NCBI GenBank assembly: GCA_049322515.1
Contig: JBMOQW010000009.1
Coordinates: 55,573 to 119,572 of the forward strand
DNA: 64,000 bases
From: Parasulfuritortus sp049322515
Lineage (GTDB): Bacteria; Pseudomonadota; Gammaproteobacteria; Burkholderiales; Thiobacillaceae
Direction of reading: 5' to 3'
Position 1 is the first letter of the stretch; the number at the start of each line of letters is the position of its first letter. Both the position numbers and the translations under genes were made by a program. Below the pieces are notes generated by a model that did not search any database, was not told the DNA's origin, and saw nothing but the letters and a program-made list of their open reading frames with translations. Positions 1 to 8,832 of the stretch are shown here, piece after piece.

Positions 1-1
1 G

Positions 2-1237
2 CCGAACAAGCAGGGCGGTCACGACTGCCATGGCGCCCCGCTGGGTGACAAGGAAATCGCCCTGGTGCGGGAGACCATCGGCTGGCCGCATGCCCCGTTC
101 GAGATTCCCGCCGACGTCTACGAAGGCTGGAGCGCCAAGACCAAGGGCGAGGGCCTGGAAAAGCTGTGGAACAACAAGTTCGCCGAGTACGCCAAGGCCT
201 ACCCGGCCGAGGCCGCCGAATTCACCCGCCGGATGAACGGCGACCTGCCGGCCGACTGGTCCGACCGGGTCAAGGCGGCCATGGCCACCACGCTGGAGAA
301 GGCCGAGACCGTCGCGACCCGCAAGGCCAGCCAACTCGCCATCGAGCGCCTGATCTCCACCCTGCCCGAGCGGGTCGGCGGCTCCGCCGACCTGACCGGC
401 TCCAACCTGACCAACTGGCCGAACTGCCAGCCGATCCACCGCCACGCCCAGGCCAACTACATCTCCTATGGCGTGCGCGAGTTCGGCATGAGCCACATCA
501 TGAACGGCATGGCCCTGCACGGCGGCCTGTTCCCGTTCGGTGGCACCTTCCTGATGTTCTCGGAGTACGCCCGCAACGCCCTGCGCATGTCGGCCCTGAT
601 GAAGCAGCGCGTGGTCTATGTCTTCACCCACGACTCCATCGGCCTGGGTGAGGACGGCCCGACCCACCAGCCGGTCGAACAGACCGCCACCCTGCGCATG
701 ATCCCGAACATGACCGTCTGGCGTCCGTGCGACACGGTCGAAACCCTGGTCGCCTGGGCTGCCGGGGTCGAGAAGAAGGACGGTCCCACCAGCCTGATCC
801 TGAGCCGCCAGAACCTGCCCTTCGTCAAGCGCAGCGATGCCCAGATCGCCGACATCGCCAAGGGCGGCTACGTGATCGCCGACTGCGATGGCAAGCCGGA
901 CCTGATCCTGATCGCCACCGGCTCTGAAGTCGAACTGGCGCTCAAGGCCCAGGAAACCCTGAAGTCGGACGGCAAGCACACCCGCGTGGTGTCGATGCCC
1001 TCGACCAACGTGTTCGACAAGCAGGACAAGGCCTACAAGGACAGCGTGCTGATCCCCGGCGTGCCGCGCGTGGCCATCGAGGCCGGCGTCACCGACGGCT
1101 GGTACAAGTACGTCGGCCTGGACGGCGCGGTGATCGGCCTGGACCGCTTCGGCGAGTCCGCCCCGGCGCCCGAGCTGTTCAAGGAGTTCGGCTTCACGGT
1201 CGCGAATGTCATCAAGACGGTCGAAAATCTGAAGTAA
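2..1237 (+). CDS. tkt: Transketolase, C-terminal part (gene begins before the window)
   Basis: Transketolase moves two-carbon ketol units between sugar phosphates in the pentose phosphate and Calvin pathways, using thiamine diphosphate. The reading frame is open from base 2 and ends at 1235-1237, giving about 411 C-terminal residues of a protein that is normally about 660-670 long. The visible start carries the family pattern NKQGGHDCHGAPLG, followed by the pyrimidine-binding domain (GVREFGMSHIMNGMALHGG, then THDSIGLGEDGPTHQPVEQ) and the C-terminal domain (ATGSEVELAL). The N-terminal diphosphate-binding domain is outside the window. It leads a cluster of carbon-metabolism genes on the same strand. 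Confidence 0.97.
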   Translation, partial: PNKQGGHDCHGAPLGDKEIALVRETIGWPHAPFEIPADVYEGWSAKTKGEGLEKLWNNKFAEYAKAYPAEAAEFTRRMNGDLPADWSDRVKAAMATTLEKAETVATRKASQLAIERLISTLPERVGGSADLTGSNLTNWPNCQPIHRHAQANYISYGVREFGMSHIMNGMALHGGLFPFGGTFLMFSEYARNALRMSALMKQRVVYVFTHDSIGLGEDGPTHQPVEQTATLRMIPNMTVWRPCDTVETLVAWAAGVEKKDGPTSLILSRQNLPFVKRSDAQIADIAKGGYVIADCDGKPDLILIATGSEVELALKAQETLKSDGKHTRVVSMPSTNVFDKQDKAYKDSVLIPGVPRVAIEAGVTDGWYKYVGLDGAVIGLDRFGESAPAPELFKEFGFTVANVIKTVENLK

Positions 1238-1246
1238 CCACGCTGG

Positions 1247-1284
1247 CCACCGGCGCGCGCGGCGGGCCGGTGGATCGGTTTTTT
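1247..1284 (+). terminator. Terminator-like hairpin between tkt and gap
   Basis: The arms CCACCGGC (1247-1254) and GCCGGTGG (1266-1273) pair, and a run of six T follows at 1279-1284. It could end or attenuate tkt transcription before gap. The 5-nt gap between stem and T-run makes it less than ideal. Confidence 0.5.
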
Positions 1285-1303
1285 CTTTGAAGGAGCAACA
1301 ACA

Positions 1304-2302
1304 ATGGCAATCAAAGTTGGTATCAATGGTTTCGGCCGCATCGGCCGCATGGTCTTCCGCGCCGTCACCAAGGATTTCCCGGAGATCGAGATCGTCGCCA
1401 TCAACGACCTGCTCGAGCCCGACTACCTGGCCTACATGCTGAAGTACGACTCCGTGCACGGCCGCTTCAACGGCACCATCGAAGTCGATGGCAGCAACAT
1501 GGTGGTCAACGGCAAGAAGATCCGCCTGACCGCCGAGAAGGAACCCGCCAACCTGAAGTGGAACGAAGTCGGCGCCGACATCGTCATCGACTGCACCGGT
1601 TTCTTCCTGACCACCGAGTCCTGCCAGGCCCACATCGCCGCCGGCGCCAAGAAGGTGGTCCAGTCCGCCCCGGCCAAGGACGACACCCCGATGTTCGTGT
1701 ATGGCGTCAACCATGACACCTACGCCGGCCAGGCCATCGTCTCCGCCGCCTCCTGCACCACCAACTGCCTGGCCCCGGTGGCCAAGGTCCTGCACGACAC
1801 CTGGGGCATCAAGCGTGGCCTGATGTCCACCGTGCACGCCGCCACCGCCACCCAGAAGACCGTCGACGGCCCGTCCAAGAAAGACTGGCGCGGTGGTCGC
1901 GGCATCCTGGAAAACATCATCCCCTCCTCCACCGGCGCCGCCAAGGCCGTCGGCAAGGTCATCCCCAGCCTGAACAAGAAGCTGACCGGCATGGCCTTCC
2001 GCGTCCCGACCTCCGACGTCTCCGTGGTCGACCTGACCGTCGAACTGGAGAAGGAAGCTTCCTACGCCGACATCTGCGCCGCCATGAAGGCCGCCAGCGA
2101 AGGCGCCATGAAGGGCGTGCTGGGCTACACCGAGGAGAAGGTGGTGTCCACCGACTTCGTCGGCCATAGCGCCCCCTCGACCTTCGACGCGGAAGCCGGC
2201 ATCGCCCTGGACAGCACCTTCGTCAAGGTCGTCGCCTGGTACGACAACGAGTACGGCTACACCTGCAACATGCTTCGCCTGGTGAAGCACGTCGCGCAGT
2301 AA
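1304..2302 (+). CDS. gap: Glyceraldehyde-3-phosphate dehydrogenase, type I
   Basis: This 332-residue enzyme interconverts glyceraldehyde 3-phosphate and 1,3-bisphosphoglycerate with NAD(P). The N-terminal Rossmann motif is KVGINGFGRIGRMVFRA. The active-site segment SAASCTTNCLAPVAKV puts the catalytic cysteine at about residue 151, with the partner histidine in STVHAATATQ (about 178). The C-terminal WYDNEYGY signature is present. The length is normal for the family. A purine-rich GAAGGAG lies upstream of the ATG. It sits between tkt and pgk, as in other betaproteobacterial gap-pgk-pyk-fba clusters. Confidence 0.98.
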   Translation: MAIKVGINGFGRIGRMVFRAVTKDFPEIEIVAINDLLEPDYLAYMLKYDSVHGRFNGTIEVDGSNMVVNGKKIRLTAEKEPANLKWNEVGADIVIDCTGFFLTTESCQAHIAAGAKKVVQSAPAKDDTPMFVYGVNHDTYAGQAIVSAASCTTNCLAPVAKVLHDTWGIKRGLMSTVHAATATQKTVDGPSKKDWRGGRGILENIIPSSTGAAKAVGKVIPSLNKKLTGMAFRVPTSDVSVVDLTVELEKEASYADICAAMKAASEGAMKGVLGYTEEKVVSTDFVGHSAPSTFDAEAGIALDSTFVKVVAWYDNEYGYTCNMLRLVKHVAQ

Positions 2303-2312
2303 TTGAATCATC

Positions 2313-2390
2313 GGGAAAAGGGAAACGTGAAACGGGAAACGCAACAGCGCGCCCGCCTTCACGTTTCTCGTTTCCCTGTTCTCGTTTCCC
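2313..2390. repeat. Intergenic inverted array of GGGAAACG-type words
   Basis: Between gap and pgk the left half repeats GGGAAA(A/C)G and ACGTGAAACGGGAAACG words, and the right half (2359-2390) carries their reverse complements (ACGTTTCTCGTTTCCC, CTCGTTTCCC). The whole can fold as an imperfect long hairpin. There is no clear T-run, so it may be a dispersed intergenic repeat rather than a terminator. Confidence 0.6.
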
Positions 2391-2457
2391 CACCCACTGA
2401 GTTGTAAGAAATAAGCCGCCTTATTCCTTACCGCTTAACTTTCCAAGGAGAACCCAA

Positions 2458-3642
2458 ATGGCCAAATTCCTCCGCATGACCGACCTCGACCTGAAGGGCA
2501 AGCGCGTGTTCATCCGCGCCGACCTGAACGTGCCCGTCAAGGAAGGCAAGGTCACCTCCGACGCCCGCATCACGGCGTCGATGCCGACCATAGAGCACGC
2601 CCTCAAGGCCGGCGCCAAGGTCATGGTCACTTCCCACCTGGGCCGTCCGACCGAGGGCGAGTGGAGCGAGGAAGTCTCCCTGGCGCCGGTGGCCGCCGTG
2701 ATGTCCGCCAAGCTGGGCAAGCCGGTGCGCCTGATCAAGGACTGGGTCGATGGCGGCTTCGACGTCGCCGAGGGCGAAGTCGTCCTGCTGGAAAACTGCC
2801 GGGTCAACAAGGGCGAGAAGAAAAACGTCGAGGAGACCGCGAAGAAGTACGCGGCCCTGTGCGACGTCTTCGTCATGGACGCTTTCGGCACCGCCCACCG
2901 CGCCGAGGCTTCCACCTATGGCATCGCCCAGTTCGCGCCGACCGCCTGCGCCGGCATGCTGGTGTCCGAGGAACTGGAAGCCCTGGCCAAGGCCCTGGCC
3001 AACCCGGCCCGGCCGATGGTCGCCATCGTCGGCGGCTCCAAGGTCTCCACCAAGCTGACCGTGCTGGAAGCCCTGTCCGAGAAATGCGACCAGCTGGTGG
3101 TCGGCGGCGGCATCGCCAATACCTTCCTGGCCGCCACCGGCAAGAACGTCGGCAAGTCGCTGTGCGAAACCGACCTGATCCCGACCGCCCAGTCCCTGAT
3201 GAGCAAGATGACCGCCCGCGGCGCCACCATCCCGGTCGCCGTCGACGTGGTGTGCGGCAAGCAGTTCGACGCCAACGAACCCGCCGTCCTCAAGGATGCC
3301 GGTGCCGTGGCCGACGATGACATGATCTTCGACATCGGACCCAAGTCCGCCCAGGAACTGGTCGACATCATCATGAAGGCCGGCACCGTGGTCTGGAACG
3401 GCCCGGTCGGCGTGTTCGAGTTCGACCAGTTCGGCGAAGGCACCAAGGCCATTGCCAAGGCCATCGCCGAGACCCAGGCCTTCACCCTGGCCGGCGGCGG
3501 CGACACCATCGCCGCGATCCAGAAGTACGACATCTATGACAAGGTGTCCTACATCTCCACCGCCGGCGGCGCCTTCCTGGAATACCTGGAAGGCAAGGTC
3601 CTGCCGGCCGTGGACATCCTGGAAAAGCGCGCGGCCGGTTGA
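2458..3642 (+). CDS. pgk: Phosphoglycerate kinase
   Basis: This 394-residue enzyme transfers phosphate between 1,3-bisphosphoglycerate and ADP. The N-terminal substrate-binding signature is RVFIRADLNVPVKEG, followed by TSHLGRPTEG. The nucleotide-binding domain shows VVGGGIANTFL, the acidic VWNGPVGVFE segment and the C-terminal LAGGGDTIAA loop. An AAGGAG ribosome site sits 8 nt before the ATG. The length is typical of bacterial PGK. It is followed after 57 nt by pyk on the same strand. Confidence 0.98.
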   Translation: MAKFLRMTDLDLKGKRVFIRADLNVPVKEGKVTSDARITASMPTIEHALKAGAKVMVTSHLGRPTEGEWSEEVSLAPVAAVMSAKLGKPVRLIKDWVDGGFDVAEGEVVLLENCRVNKGEKKNVEETAKKYAALCDVFVMDAFGTAHRAEASTYGIAQFAPTACAGMLVSEELEALAKALANPARPMVAIVGGSKVSTKLTVLEALSEKCDQLVVGGGIANTFLAATGKNVGKSLCETDLIPTAQSLMSKMTARGATIPVAVDVVCGKQFDANEPAVLKDAGAVADDDMIFDIGPKSAQELVDIIMKAGTVVWNGPVGVFEFDQFGEGTKAIAKAIAETQAFTLAGGGDTIAAIQKYDIYDKVSYISTAGGAFLEYLEGKVLPAVDILEKRAAG

Positions 3643-3699
3643 TGGCGCGAAGGGCGGCGATGCACCGCCCTGCCCCCTCCCACTGCTCACGAGACATCC

Positions 3700-5130
3700 A
3701 TGCTGCGTAGAACCAAAATCGTCGCCACTCTGGGGCCGGCCTGCTCCGATCCCAAGGTGCTGGACAAAATGATCGAGGCGGGCGTCGATGTCGTGCGCCT
3801 CAATTTTTCCCATGGCACGCCGGACGAACACATCCAGCGCGCCGAACTGGTCCGCTCGCTGGCCAAGACGCGCGGCCGCGCGGTCGGCGTCCTGGTCGAC
3901 CTGCAGGGACCGAAAATCCGCATCGGCAAGTTCAAGGACGGCAAGATCACCCTCAATCCGGGTGACACCTTCCTGCTCGACATCGACTGCGAAATGGGCG
4001 ACCAGACCCGGGTCGGCCTCGACTACAAGGACCTGGTCTACGATGTCTCGCGTGGCTCCACGCTGCTGCTCGACGACGGTCGTGTCGAAATGTGGGTCGA
4101 GGACGTCAAGGAAGGCATCGTCACCTGCAAGGTGGTCCAGGGCGGCGTGCTGTCCAACAACAAGGGCATCAACCGCAAGGGCGGTGGCCTGTCCGCCTCG
4201 GCCCTGACCGACAAGGACATCGAGGACATCAAGACCGCGGCCGAACTCAAGGCGGATTACCTGGCGATCTCCTTCCCGCGCTCCGCCGCCGATGTCCAGC
4301 AGGCGCGCGAAATCCTGCAAGCCCACGGCGGCCGGGCCTGGATCGTGTCCAAGATCGAACGCGCCGAAGCCATCGAAGCGCTCGATTCCATCCTGAACGC
4401 CTCCGATGCCATCATGGTGGCGCGCGGTGACCTGGGTGTGGAGGTCGGCGATGCCGCCGTGCCGGCCCTGCAGAAGCGCATGATCCGCATGGCCCGCGAG
4501 AAGAACAAGGTCGTGATCACCGCCACCCAGATGATGGAGTCGATGATCGCCAGCCCGATCCCGACCCGCGCCGAAGTCTCCGATGTGGCCAACGCCGTGC
4601 TCGACGGCACCGATGCCGTGATGCTCTCGGCCGAGACCGCCGCCGGCAAGTTCCCGGTCGAGGCGATCGCGGCCATGAGCCGGGTCTGCGTCGAAGCCGA
4701 AAAAGAAATCGAGACACCCAATTTCGGCCAGCAGCATGGCGACATCCTGCGCGTCGACGAGGCGATCGCCAAATCGGCGGCCTTCACCGCACTGCACCTC
4801 AACGTCAAGGCCATCGCGGCGATGACCCAGTCCGGCTCCACCGCCCTCTGGATCTCGCGCATCAGCACCCACGTGCCGATCTACGCGCTGACCCCGGAAG
4901 TGGAAACCCGGCGCAAGGTCACCCTGTACCGCGGCGTCTATCCGGTCAACTTCAAGCCCTCCAGCCACGACCGCGATCAACTGCTGGCCGAGGCCGAGGA
5001 CGAACTGCGCCGGCGCGGCGCGGTGCGCAACGGCGACCTGATCCTGCTCACCATCGGCGAGCCGATCGGCCGCTCGGGCGGCACCAACACCATGAAGATC
5101 GTTCGCGTCGGCGAACGGAAGAAGTTTTAA
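3700..5130 (+). CDS. pyk: Pyruvate kinase
   Basis: This 476-residue enzyme makes pyruvate and ATP from phosphoenolpyruvate. It opens with TKIVATLGPACSDP. It contains the substrate motif VRLNFSHGT, the active-site segment AWIVSKIERAEAIE with the catalytic lysine, MVARGDLGVEVG, and the C-terminal regulatory domain (TQSGSTALWISR). The length fits type II/PykA-like bacterial pyruvate kinases. It lies between pgk and fba with a repeat-rich gap before fba. Confidence 0.97.
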   Translation: MLRRTKIVATLGPACSDPKVLDKMIEAGVDVVRLNFSHGTPDEHIQRAELVRSLAKTRGRAVGVLVDLQGPKIRIGKFKDGKITLNPGDTFLLDIDCEMGDQTRVGLDYKDLVYDVSRGSTLLLDDGRVEMWVEDVKEGIVTCKVVQGGVLSNNKGINRKGGGLSASALTDKDIEDIKTAAELKADYLAISFPRSAADVQQAREILQAHGGRAWIVSKIERAEAIEALDSILNASDAIMVARGDLGVEVGDAAVPALQKRMIRMAREKNKVVITATQMMESMIASPIPTRAEVSDVANAVLDGTDAVMLSAETAAGKFPVEAIAAMSRVCVEAEKEIETPNFGQQHGDILRVDEAIAKSAAFTALHLNVKAIAAMTQSGSTALWISRISTHVPIYALTPEVETRRKVTLYRGVYPVNFKPSSHDRDQLLAEAEDELRRRGAVRNGDLILLTIGEPIGRSGGTNTMKIVRVGERKKF

Positions 5131-5138
5131 GTCATGAA

Positions 5139-5260
5139 CAGCGTGACGAAACTGCGCGACAAGAACTGCGTGACGCAACGGCGTGACGGGACACCCGGCG
5201 CCTTTGCGTCACGCTTTTGCGGCACGCCTTTTTGTCACGCCTCATTGGTCACGAATTTTT
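5139..5260. repeat. Intergenic inverted array of GCGTGACG words
   Basis: Between pyk and fba, GCGTGACG-like units occur at about 5141, 5168 and 5181, with a variant GCGCGAC at 5155. Their reverse complements follow at about 5206 (GCGTCACGC), 5221 (GGCACGCC), 5234 (GTCACGCC) and 5248 (GGTCACG), and the array ends in AATTTTT. The units are spaced so that they can pair in register, giving a long hairpin with internal bulges. It may act as a terminator/attenuator or be a dispersed repeat family. Confidence 0.7.
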
Positions 5261-5274
5261 AAGGAGAGAAAAAG

Positions 5275-6342
5275 ATGGCACTGATTTCCCTGCGTCAACT
5301 GCTCGATCACGCCGCCGAACATGGCTACGGCCTGCCGGCCTTCAACGTCAACAACATGGAACAGGTCCAGGCCATCATGCAGGCCGCCGCCGCCACCGAC
5401 AGCCCGGTGATCCTGCAAGGCTCGGCCGGCGCCCGTTCCTACGCCGGCGAGCCCTTCCTGCGCCACCTGATCCTGGCCGCCATCGAGCAATACCCTCAGA
5501 TCCCGGTGTGCATGCACCAGGACCACGGCGCCAGCCCGAGCATCTGCTTCCGTTCCATCCAGTCCGGCTTCTCGTCGGTCATGATGGACGGCTCCCTGGG
5601 CACCGACGGCAAGACCCCGTCGACCTATGAGTACAACGTCAACACCACCCGCCACGTGGTCGAGCTGGCCCACGCCTGCGGCGTTTCCGTGGAAGGCGAA
5701 CTGGGTTGCCTGGGCTCCCTGGAAACCGGCAAGGCCGGCGAAGAAGACGGCCACGGCGCCGAGGGCACCCTGGATCACAGCGCCCTGCTGACCGACCCCA
5801 ACGAGGCGGCCGACTTCGTCGCCAAGACCCACGTCGACGCCCTGGCCATCGCCATCGGCACCAGCCACGGCGCCTACAAGTTCACCCAGAAGCCCACCGG
5901 CAAAGTGCTGCGCATCGACCGCGTCAAGGAAATCCACCAGCGCATCCCCAGCGTGCACCTGGTCATGCACGGCTCCTCCTCGGTGCCGGAAGACTGGCTC
6001 GCCATCATCAACAGCTACGGCGGCGACATGGGTCAGACCTACGGCGTGCCGGTCAGCGAGATCGTCGAAGGCATCAAGAACGGTGTCCGCAAGGTCAATA
6101 TCGACACCGACCTGCGCATGGCCTCGACCGGCGCGATCCGCAAGCACCTGGCCGAGAACAAGGCCAACTTCGACCCGCGCAAGTTCCTCAAGGAAGCGAC
6201 CAAGGCCATGAGCGGCATCTGCGCCGCCCGCTACGAAGCCTTTGGTGCCGCCGGCATGGCCAGCAAGATTGGCAAGATCTACAGCCTGGAAGCCATGCAG
6301 GTTCGTTACGACAAGGGCGAGCTGGACCCGAAGGTCAACTGA
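5275..6342 (+). CDS. fba: Class II fructose-bisphosphate aldolase
   Basis: This zinc-dependent aldolase of 355 residues interconverts fructose 1,6-bisphosphate with dihydroxyacetone phosphate and glyceraldehyde 3-phosphate, and can also make sedoheptulose bisphosphate. The N-terminus LISLRQLLDHAAEHGYGLPAF matches the Calvin-type class II subgroup. The segment MHQDHGASPS carries a zinc-binding histidine, and later family segments include LGTSHG-like IGTSHGAYKF, LVMHGSSS and KVNIDTDLRMA. AAGGAG precedes the ATG. It is the last gene of the glycolytic cluster; a strong terminator follows. Confidence 0.97.
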   Translation: MALISLRQLLDHAAEHGYGLPAFNVNNMEQVQAIMQAAAATDSPVILQGSAGARSYAGEPFLRHLILAAIEQYPQIPVCMHQDHGASPSICFRSIQSGFSSVMMDGSLGTDGKTPSTYEYNVNTTRHVVELAHACGVSVEGELGCLGSLETGKAGEEDGHGAEGTLDHSALLTDPNEAADFVAKTHVDALAIAIGTSHGAYKFTQKPTGKVLRIDRVKEIHQRIPSVHLVMHGSSSVPEDWLAIINSYGGDMGQTYGVPVSEIVEGIKNGVRKVNIDTDLRMASTGAIRKHLAENKANFDPRKFLKEATKAMSGICAARYEAFGAAGMASKIGKIYSLEAMQVRYDKGELDPKVN

Positions 6343-6365
6343 TCGATCCTGCGGTCCAGGGCAAG

Positions 6366-6388
6366 GGGCGGCTTCGGCCGCCCTTTTT
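6366..6388 (+). terminator. Rho-independent terminator after fba
   Basis: GGGCGGC (6366-6372) pairs with GCCGCCC (6377-6383) around a TTCG tetraloop, directly followed by five T (6384-6388). This is a canonical intrinsic terminator closing the carbon-metabolism cluster. Confidence 0.92.
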
Positions 6389-6486
6389 CATTCGGGACCG
6401 ATACCACGGCGCTTTCCGGGGGCGGCAATCATGGCTAGGGCACGAACGCGTTAAACTTCTGATTCTGACTTGATAGGCCTCTGCTC

Positions 6487-7368
6487 ATGACCGCCGCCCT
6501 TTACGAATCCTCGATTAAGTCCCTGCCGCTGATCCACAAAGGCAAGGTGCGCGACATCTACGCCATCGACGACCAGCGCATGCTGATCGTCACCACCGAC
6601 CGGATGTCCGCGTTCGACGTGGTGATGCCGACCCCGATTCCGGGCAAGGGCAAGGTGCTCACTGCCGTGGCCGACTTCTGGTTCAAGAAACTCGCCCATG
6701 TGCTGCCCAATCAACTGACCGGCGACGCCCCGGAATCGGTGGTGGCGCCAGAAGAGCGCGCCCAGGTCGCAGGACGCGCCGTGGTCGTGAAACGGCTCAA
6801 GGCGCTGCCGGTCGAGGCCATCGTGCGCGGCTACCTGGTCGGCTCCGGCTGGGCCGACTACCAGAAAACCGGCGCGGTGTGCGGCATCGCCCTGCCGCCC
6901 GGCCTCCGGCAGGCCGACAAGCTGCCCGAGCCGCTGTTCACCCCGTCGACCAAGGCCGCGGTCGGCGCCCATGACGAGAACATCGATTTCGCCGAATGCC
7001 AGACACTGCTCGGGGCCGATCTCGCTGTCCGGGTGCGCGACGCCGCCATCGCGCTGTACCGCGCGGCGGCCGACTACGCCCTGACCAAGGGCATCATCAT
7101 CGCCGACACCAAGTTCGAGTTCGGCCTCGACAGCCACGGCACCCTGACCCTGATCGACGAGGTACTCACCCCCGATTCGTCGCGCTTCTGGCCGGTCGAC
7201 CAATACCAGGTCGGCCGCAACCCGCCCAGCTTCGACAAGCAGTACGTGCGCGACTGGCTGTCGGCCTCGGGCTGGAACAAGCAGCCGCCCGGCCCCGAAC
7301 TGCCGCCCGACGTGGTGGCGAAGACCGCCGAGAAATATGATGAGGCGCTGCGCCGTTTGCTGCAGTGA
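6487..7368 (+). CDS. purC: Phosphoribosylaminoimidazole-succinocarboxamide synthase
   Basis: SAICAR synthase (293 residues) joins aspartate to CAIR with ATP in purine synthesis. The N-terminus shows HKGKVRDIYAIDD and the signature MLIVTTDRMSAFDVVMP. The central segment VEAIVRGYLVGSGWADYQ and the C-terminal ADTKFEFGLD and SSRFWPVDQYQ are family hallmarks. The length matches the larger eukaryote-like/betaproteobacterial form. It is a single gene, with the RlmL-like gene converging from the other strand. Confidence 0.97.
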   Translation: MTAALYESSIKSLPLIHKGKVRDIYAIDDQRMLIVTTDRMSAFDVVMPTPIPGKGKVLTAVADFWFKKLAHVLPNQLTGDAPESVVAPEERAQVAGRAVVVKRLKALPVEAIVRGYLVGSGWADYQKTGAVCGIALPPGLRQADKLPEPLFTPSTKAAVGAHDENIDFAECQTLLGADLAVRVRDAAIALYRAAADYALTKGIIIADTKFEFGLDSHGTLTLIDEVLTPDSSRFWPVDQYQVGRNPPSFDKQYVRDWLSASGWNKQPPGPELPPDVVAKTAEKYDEALRRLLQ

Positions 7369-7370
7369 TA

Positions 7371-7404
7371 CGAGTGACGCGTGACGGGCCGGTCACTTGG
7401 TCAC
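7371..7404. repeat. GTGACG word cluster between purC and the converging methyltransferase gene
   Basis: The short segment contains CGAGTGACG, CGTGACGGG and two inverted copies GGTCAC, and overlaps the last codons and stop of the opposing gene. GTGACGGGCCGGTCAC can fold as a hairpin. It uses the same word family as the array between pyk and fba. Confidence 0.5.
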
Positions 7405-8817
7405 TGGGTTGCGTGTCCCCGCCTTTCTCATCGTCCCGGCCACCAGCCGGTATTCGTAGAGCCGGCATTCGAGTGGTCCGTTGTAGAGCGGGATGCGCTT
7501 GCTCGCGGCGAGGCCCATGTGCTTGGCAAACTCGGCGTCGCCCGAGATCAGCCAGGCGGTCCAGCCACTGAAGTGGCGCTTGAGCGCGTCTCCAAGTGAC
7601 TTGTAGAAGGTGGCGTCGGCGTCCAGGCGCACGCCATAGGGCGGGTTGCTGACGATCAGGCCGTGCTCGGCCGGCGCGGGAATCTCCATCACGTCGCCCT
7701 CGCGCAAGGTGACGCAGTCGAGCAGCCCGGCCGCCTTCAGGTTTAGGCCGGCGGCGCGGATCATGCGCGGATCAATGTCGCAGCCGTAGATGGGCAGCGG
7801 GCGCGGTTCCAGGCGCGCCGCCTCGGCGTCCTTGCGTAGCCGGGTCCAGGCCAGCTTGTCGAAACTGATCAGGTGTTCGAAGGCAAAATGCCGCTTCAGT
7901 CCGGGCGCCTGGTTGAACGCGATCATGGCCGCTTCCAGGAGCAGGGTGCCGCCGCCCATCATCGGGTCGAGCAAGGGGATGTCGGGCGTCCAGCCGGACA
8001 ACTTGAGCAGGGCGGCCGCGAGGTTCTCGTTGAGCGGCGCCGGGGCCGGGTCGACCCGGTAGCCGCGCCGGTTGAGCGGTTCGCCGGACAAGTCCAGGTA
8101 GAGCGTGAAACGGTCTCGATCCAGGTAGAGCAGGATCGGCACGTCGGGCGTGCGCGTCTCGACGCTGGGCCGCTCGCCCAGGTCCTGGCGGAAGCGATCG
8201 CAGACGCCATCCTTGATGCGCAGGGTGGCGAAGTTCAGGCTCTTGAGCGGGCTGGCATGAGCCACCGTGCGCACCGCGAGGGTCCGGTCGAGGGCGAACC
8301 AGTCCGGCCAGGCCTGCTTGAGGGCGACCCGGTAGAGGTCTTCCTCGTCGCGGTAATTGCCCTCGGCGACTTGTTGCAGGACACGGATCGCCAGCCGGCT
8401 CCACAGGTTGACCTTCCAGGCCAGGCCGATGTCGCCGGCAAAGCCGACCCCGGCGGAGCCCGGCACCACGTCCTCGGCACCCAGTGCGCTCAATTCCTTG
8501 CCCAATTCAAGTTCCAGGCCCCGTGGACAGGGCGCGAAGAATTTCAGGCGGGCCGGCGCCGGAGGCGTGCTGCGGCGCCGAGGCGCGGTGTCCTGTCGGG
8601 AGTCGGCATGCGCGGGGCGCGGCTTGGCCGGGGCTGGGGGTTTGCCTGGCTTGTTGCGTGCAGCCGGCTGGGACGGCGCCTCTGGCGCGGCGGCCGGCTT
8701 GGCGCGATCACGCTGCAACGGGCTCCAGCGGGCCGGCTTGCGTTTGCGGTCGGGGGTTTCGGCGGGGGCGCCGAGGGTGATCTTCTTGCGGGCGGGTTTT
8801 TCCGGAGTGTCGGTCAT
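7393..8817 (-). CDS. THUMP-domain class I SAM-dependent RNA methyltransferase (RlmL-like)
   Basis: This 474-residue protein is a likely 23S rRNA N2-guanine methyltransferase of the RlmL/UPF0020 family. Residues 1-90 are a basic, low-complexity Ala/Pro/Lys/Arg extension. The conserved part starts at LKFFAPCPRGLELELGKEL, followed by the THUMP domain. A methyltransferase domain follows, with LLDPMMGGGTLLLEAAMIA and the catalytic-type motif IVSNPPYGVRL. It corresponds to the N-terminal half of E. coli RlmKL, without the RlmK part. The exact guanine target is inferred from the family. Confidence 0.88.
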   Translation of the reverse strand: MTDTPEKPARKKITLGAPAETPDRKRKPARWSPLQRDRAKPAAAPEAPSQPAARNKPGKPPAPAKPRPAHADSRQDTAPRRRSTPPAPARLKFFAPCPRGLELELGKELSALGAEDVVPGSAGVGFAGDIGLAWKVNLWSRLAIRVLQQVAEGNYRDEEDLYRVALKQAWPDWFALDRTLAVRTVAHASPLKSLNFATLRIKDGVCDRFRQDLGERPSVETRTPDVPILLYLDRDRFTLYLDLSGEPLNRRGYRVDPAPAPLNENLAAALLKLSGWTPDIPLLDPMMGGGTLLLEAAMIAFNQAPGLKRHFAFEHLISFDKLAWTRLRKDAEAARLEPRPLPIYGCDIDPRMIRAAGLNLKAAGLLDCVTLREGDVMEIPAPAEHGLIVSNPPYGVRLDADATFYKSLGDALKRHFSGWTAWLISGDAEFAKHMGLAASKRIPLYNGPLECRLYEYRLVAGTMRKAGTRNPVTK

Positions 8818-8832
8818 GAGGCGTGCGGAAGA

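Noticed and set aside
2428..5178. A 916-codon open frame on the - strand across pgk and pyk
   Set aside because: It is a codon-bias shadow of two certain genes, rich in His, Asp and Gly with no domain.
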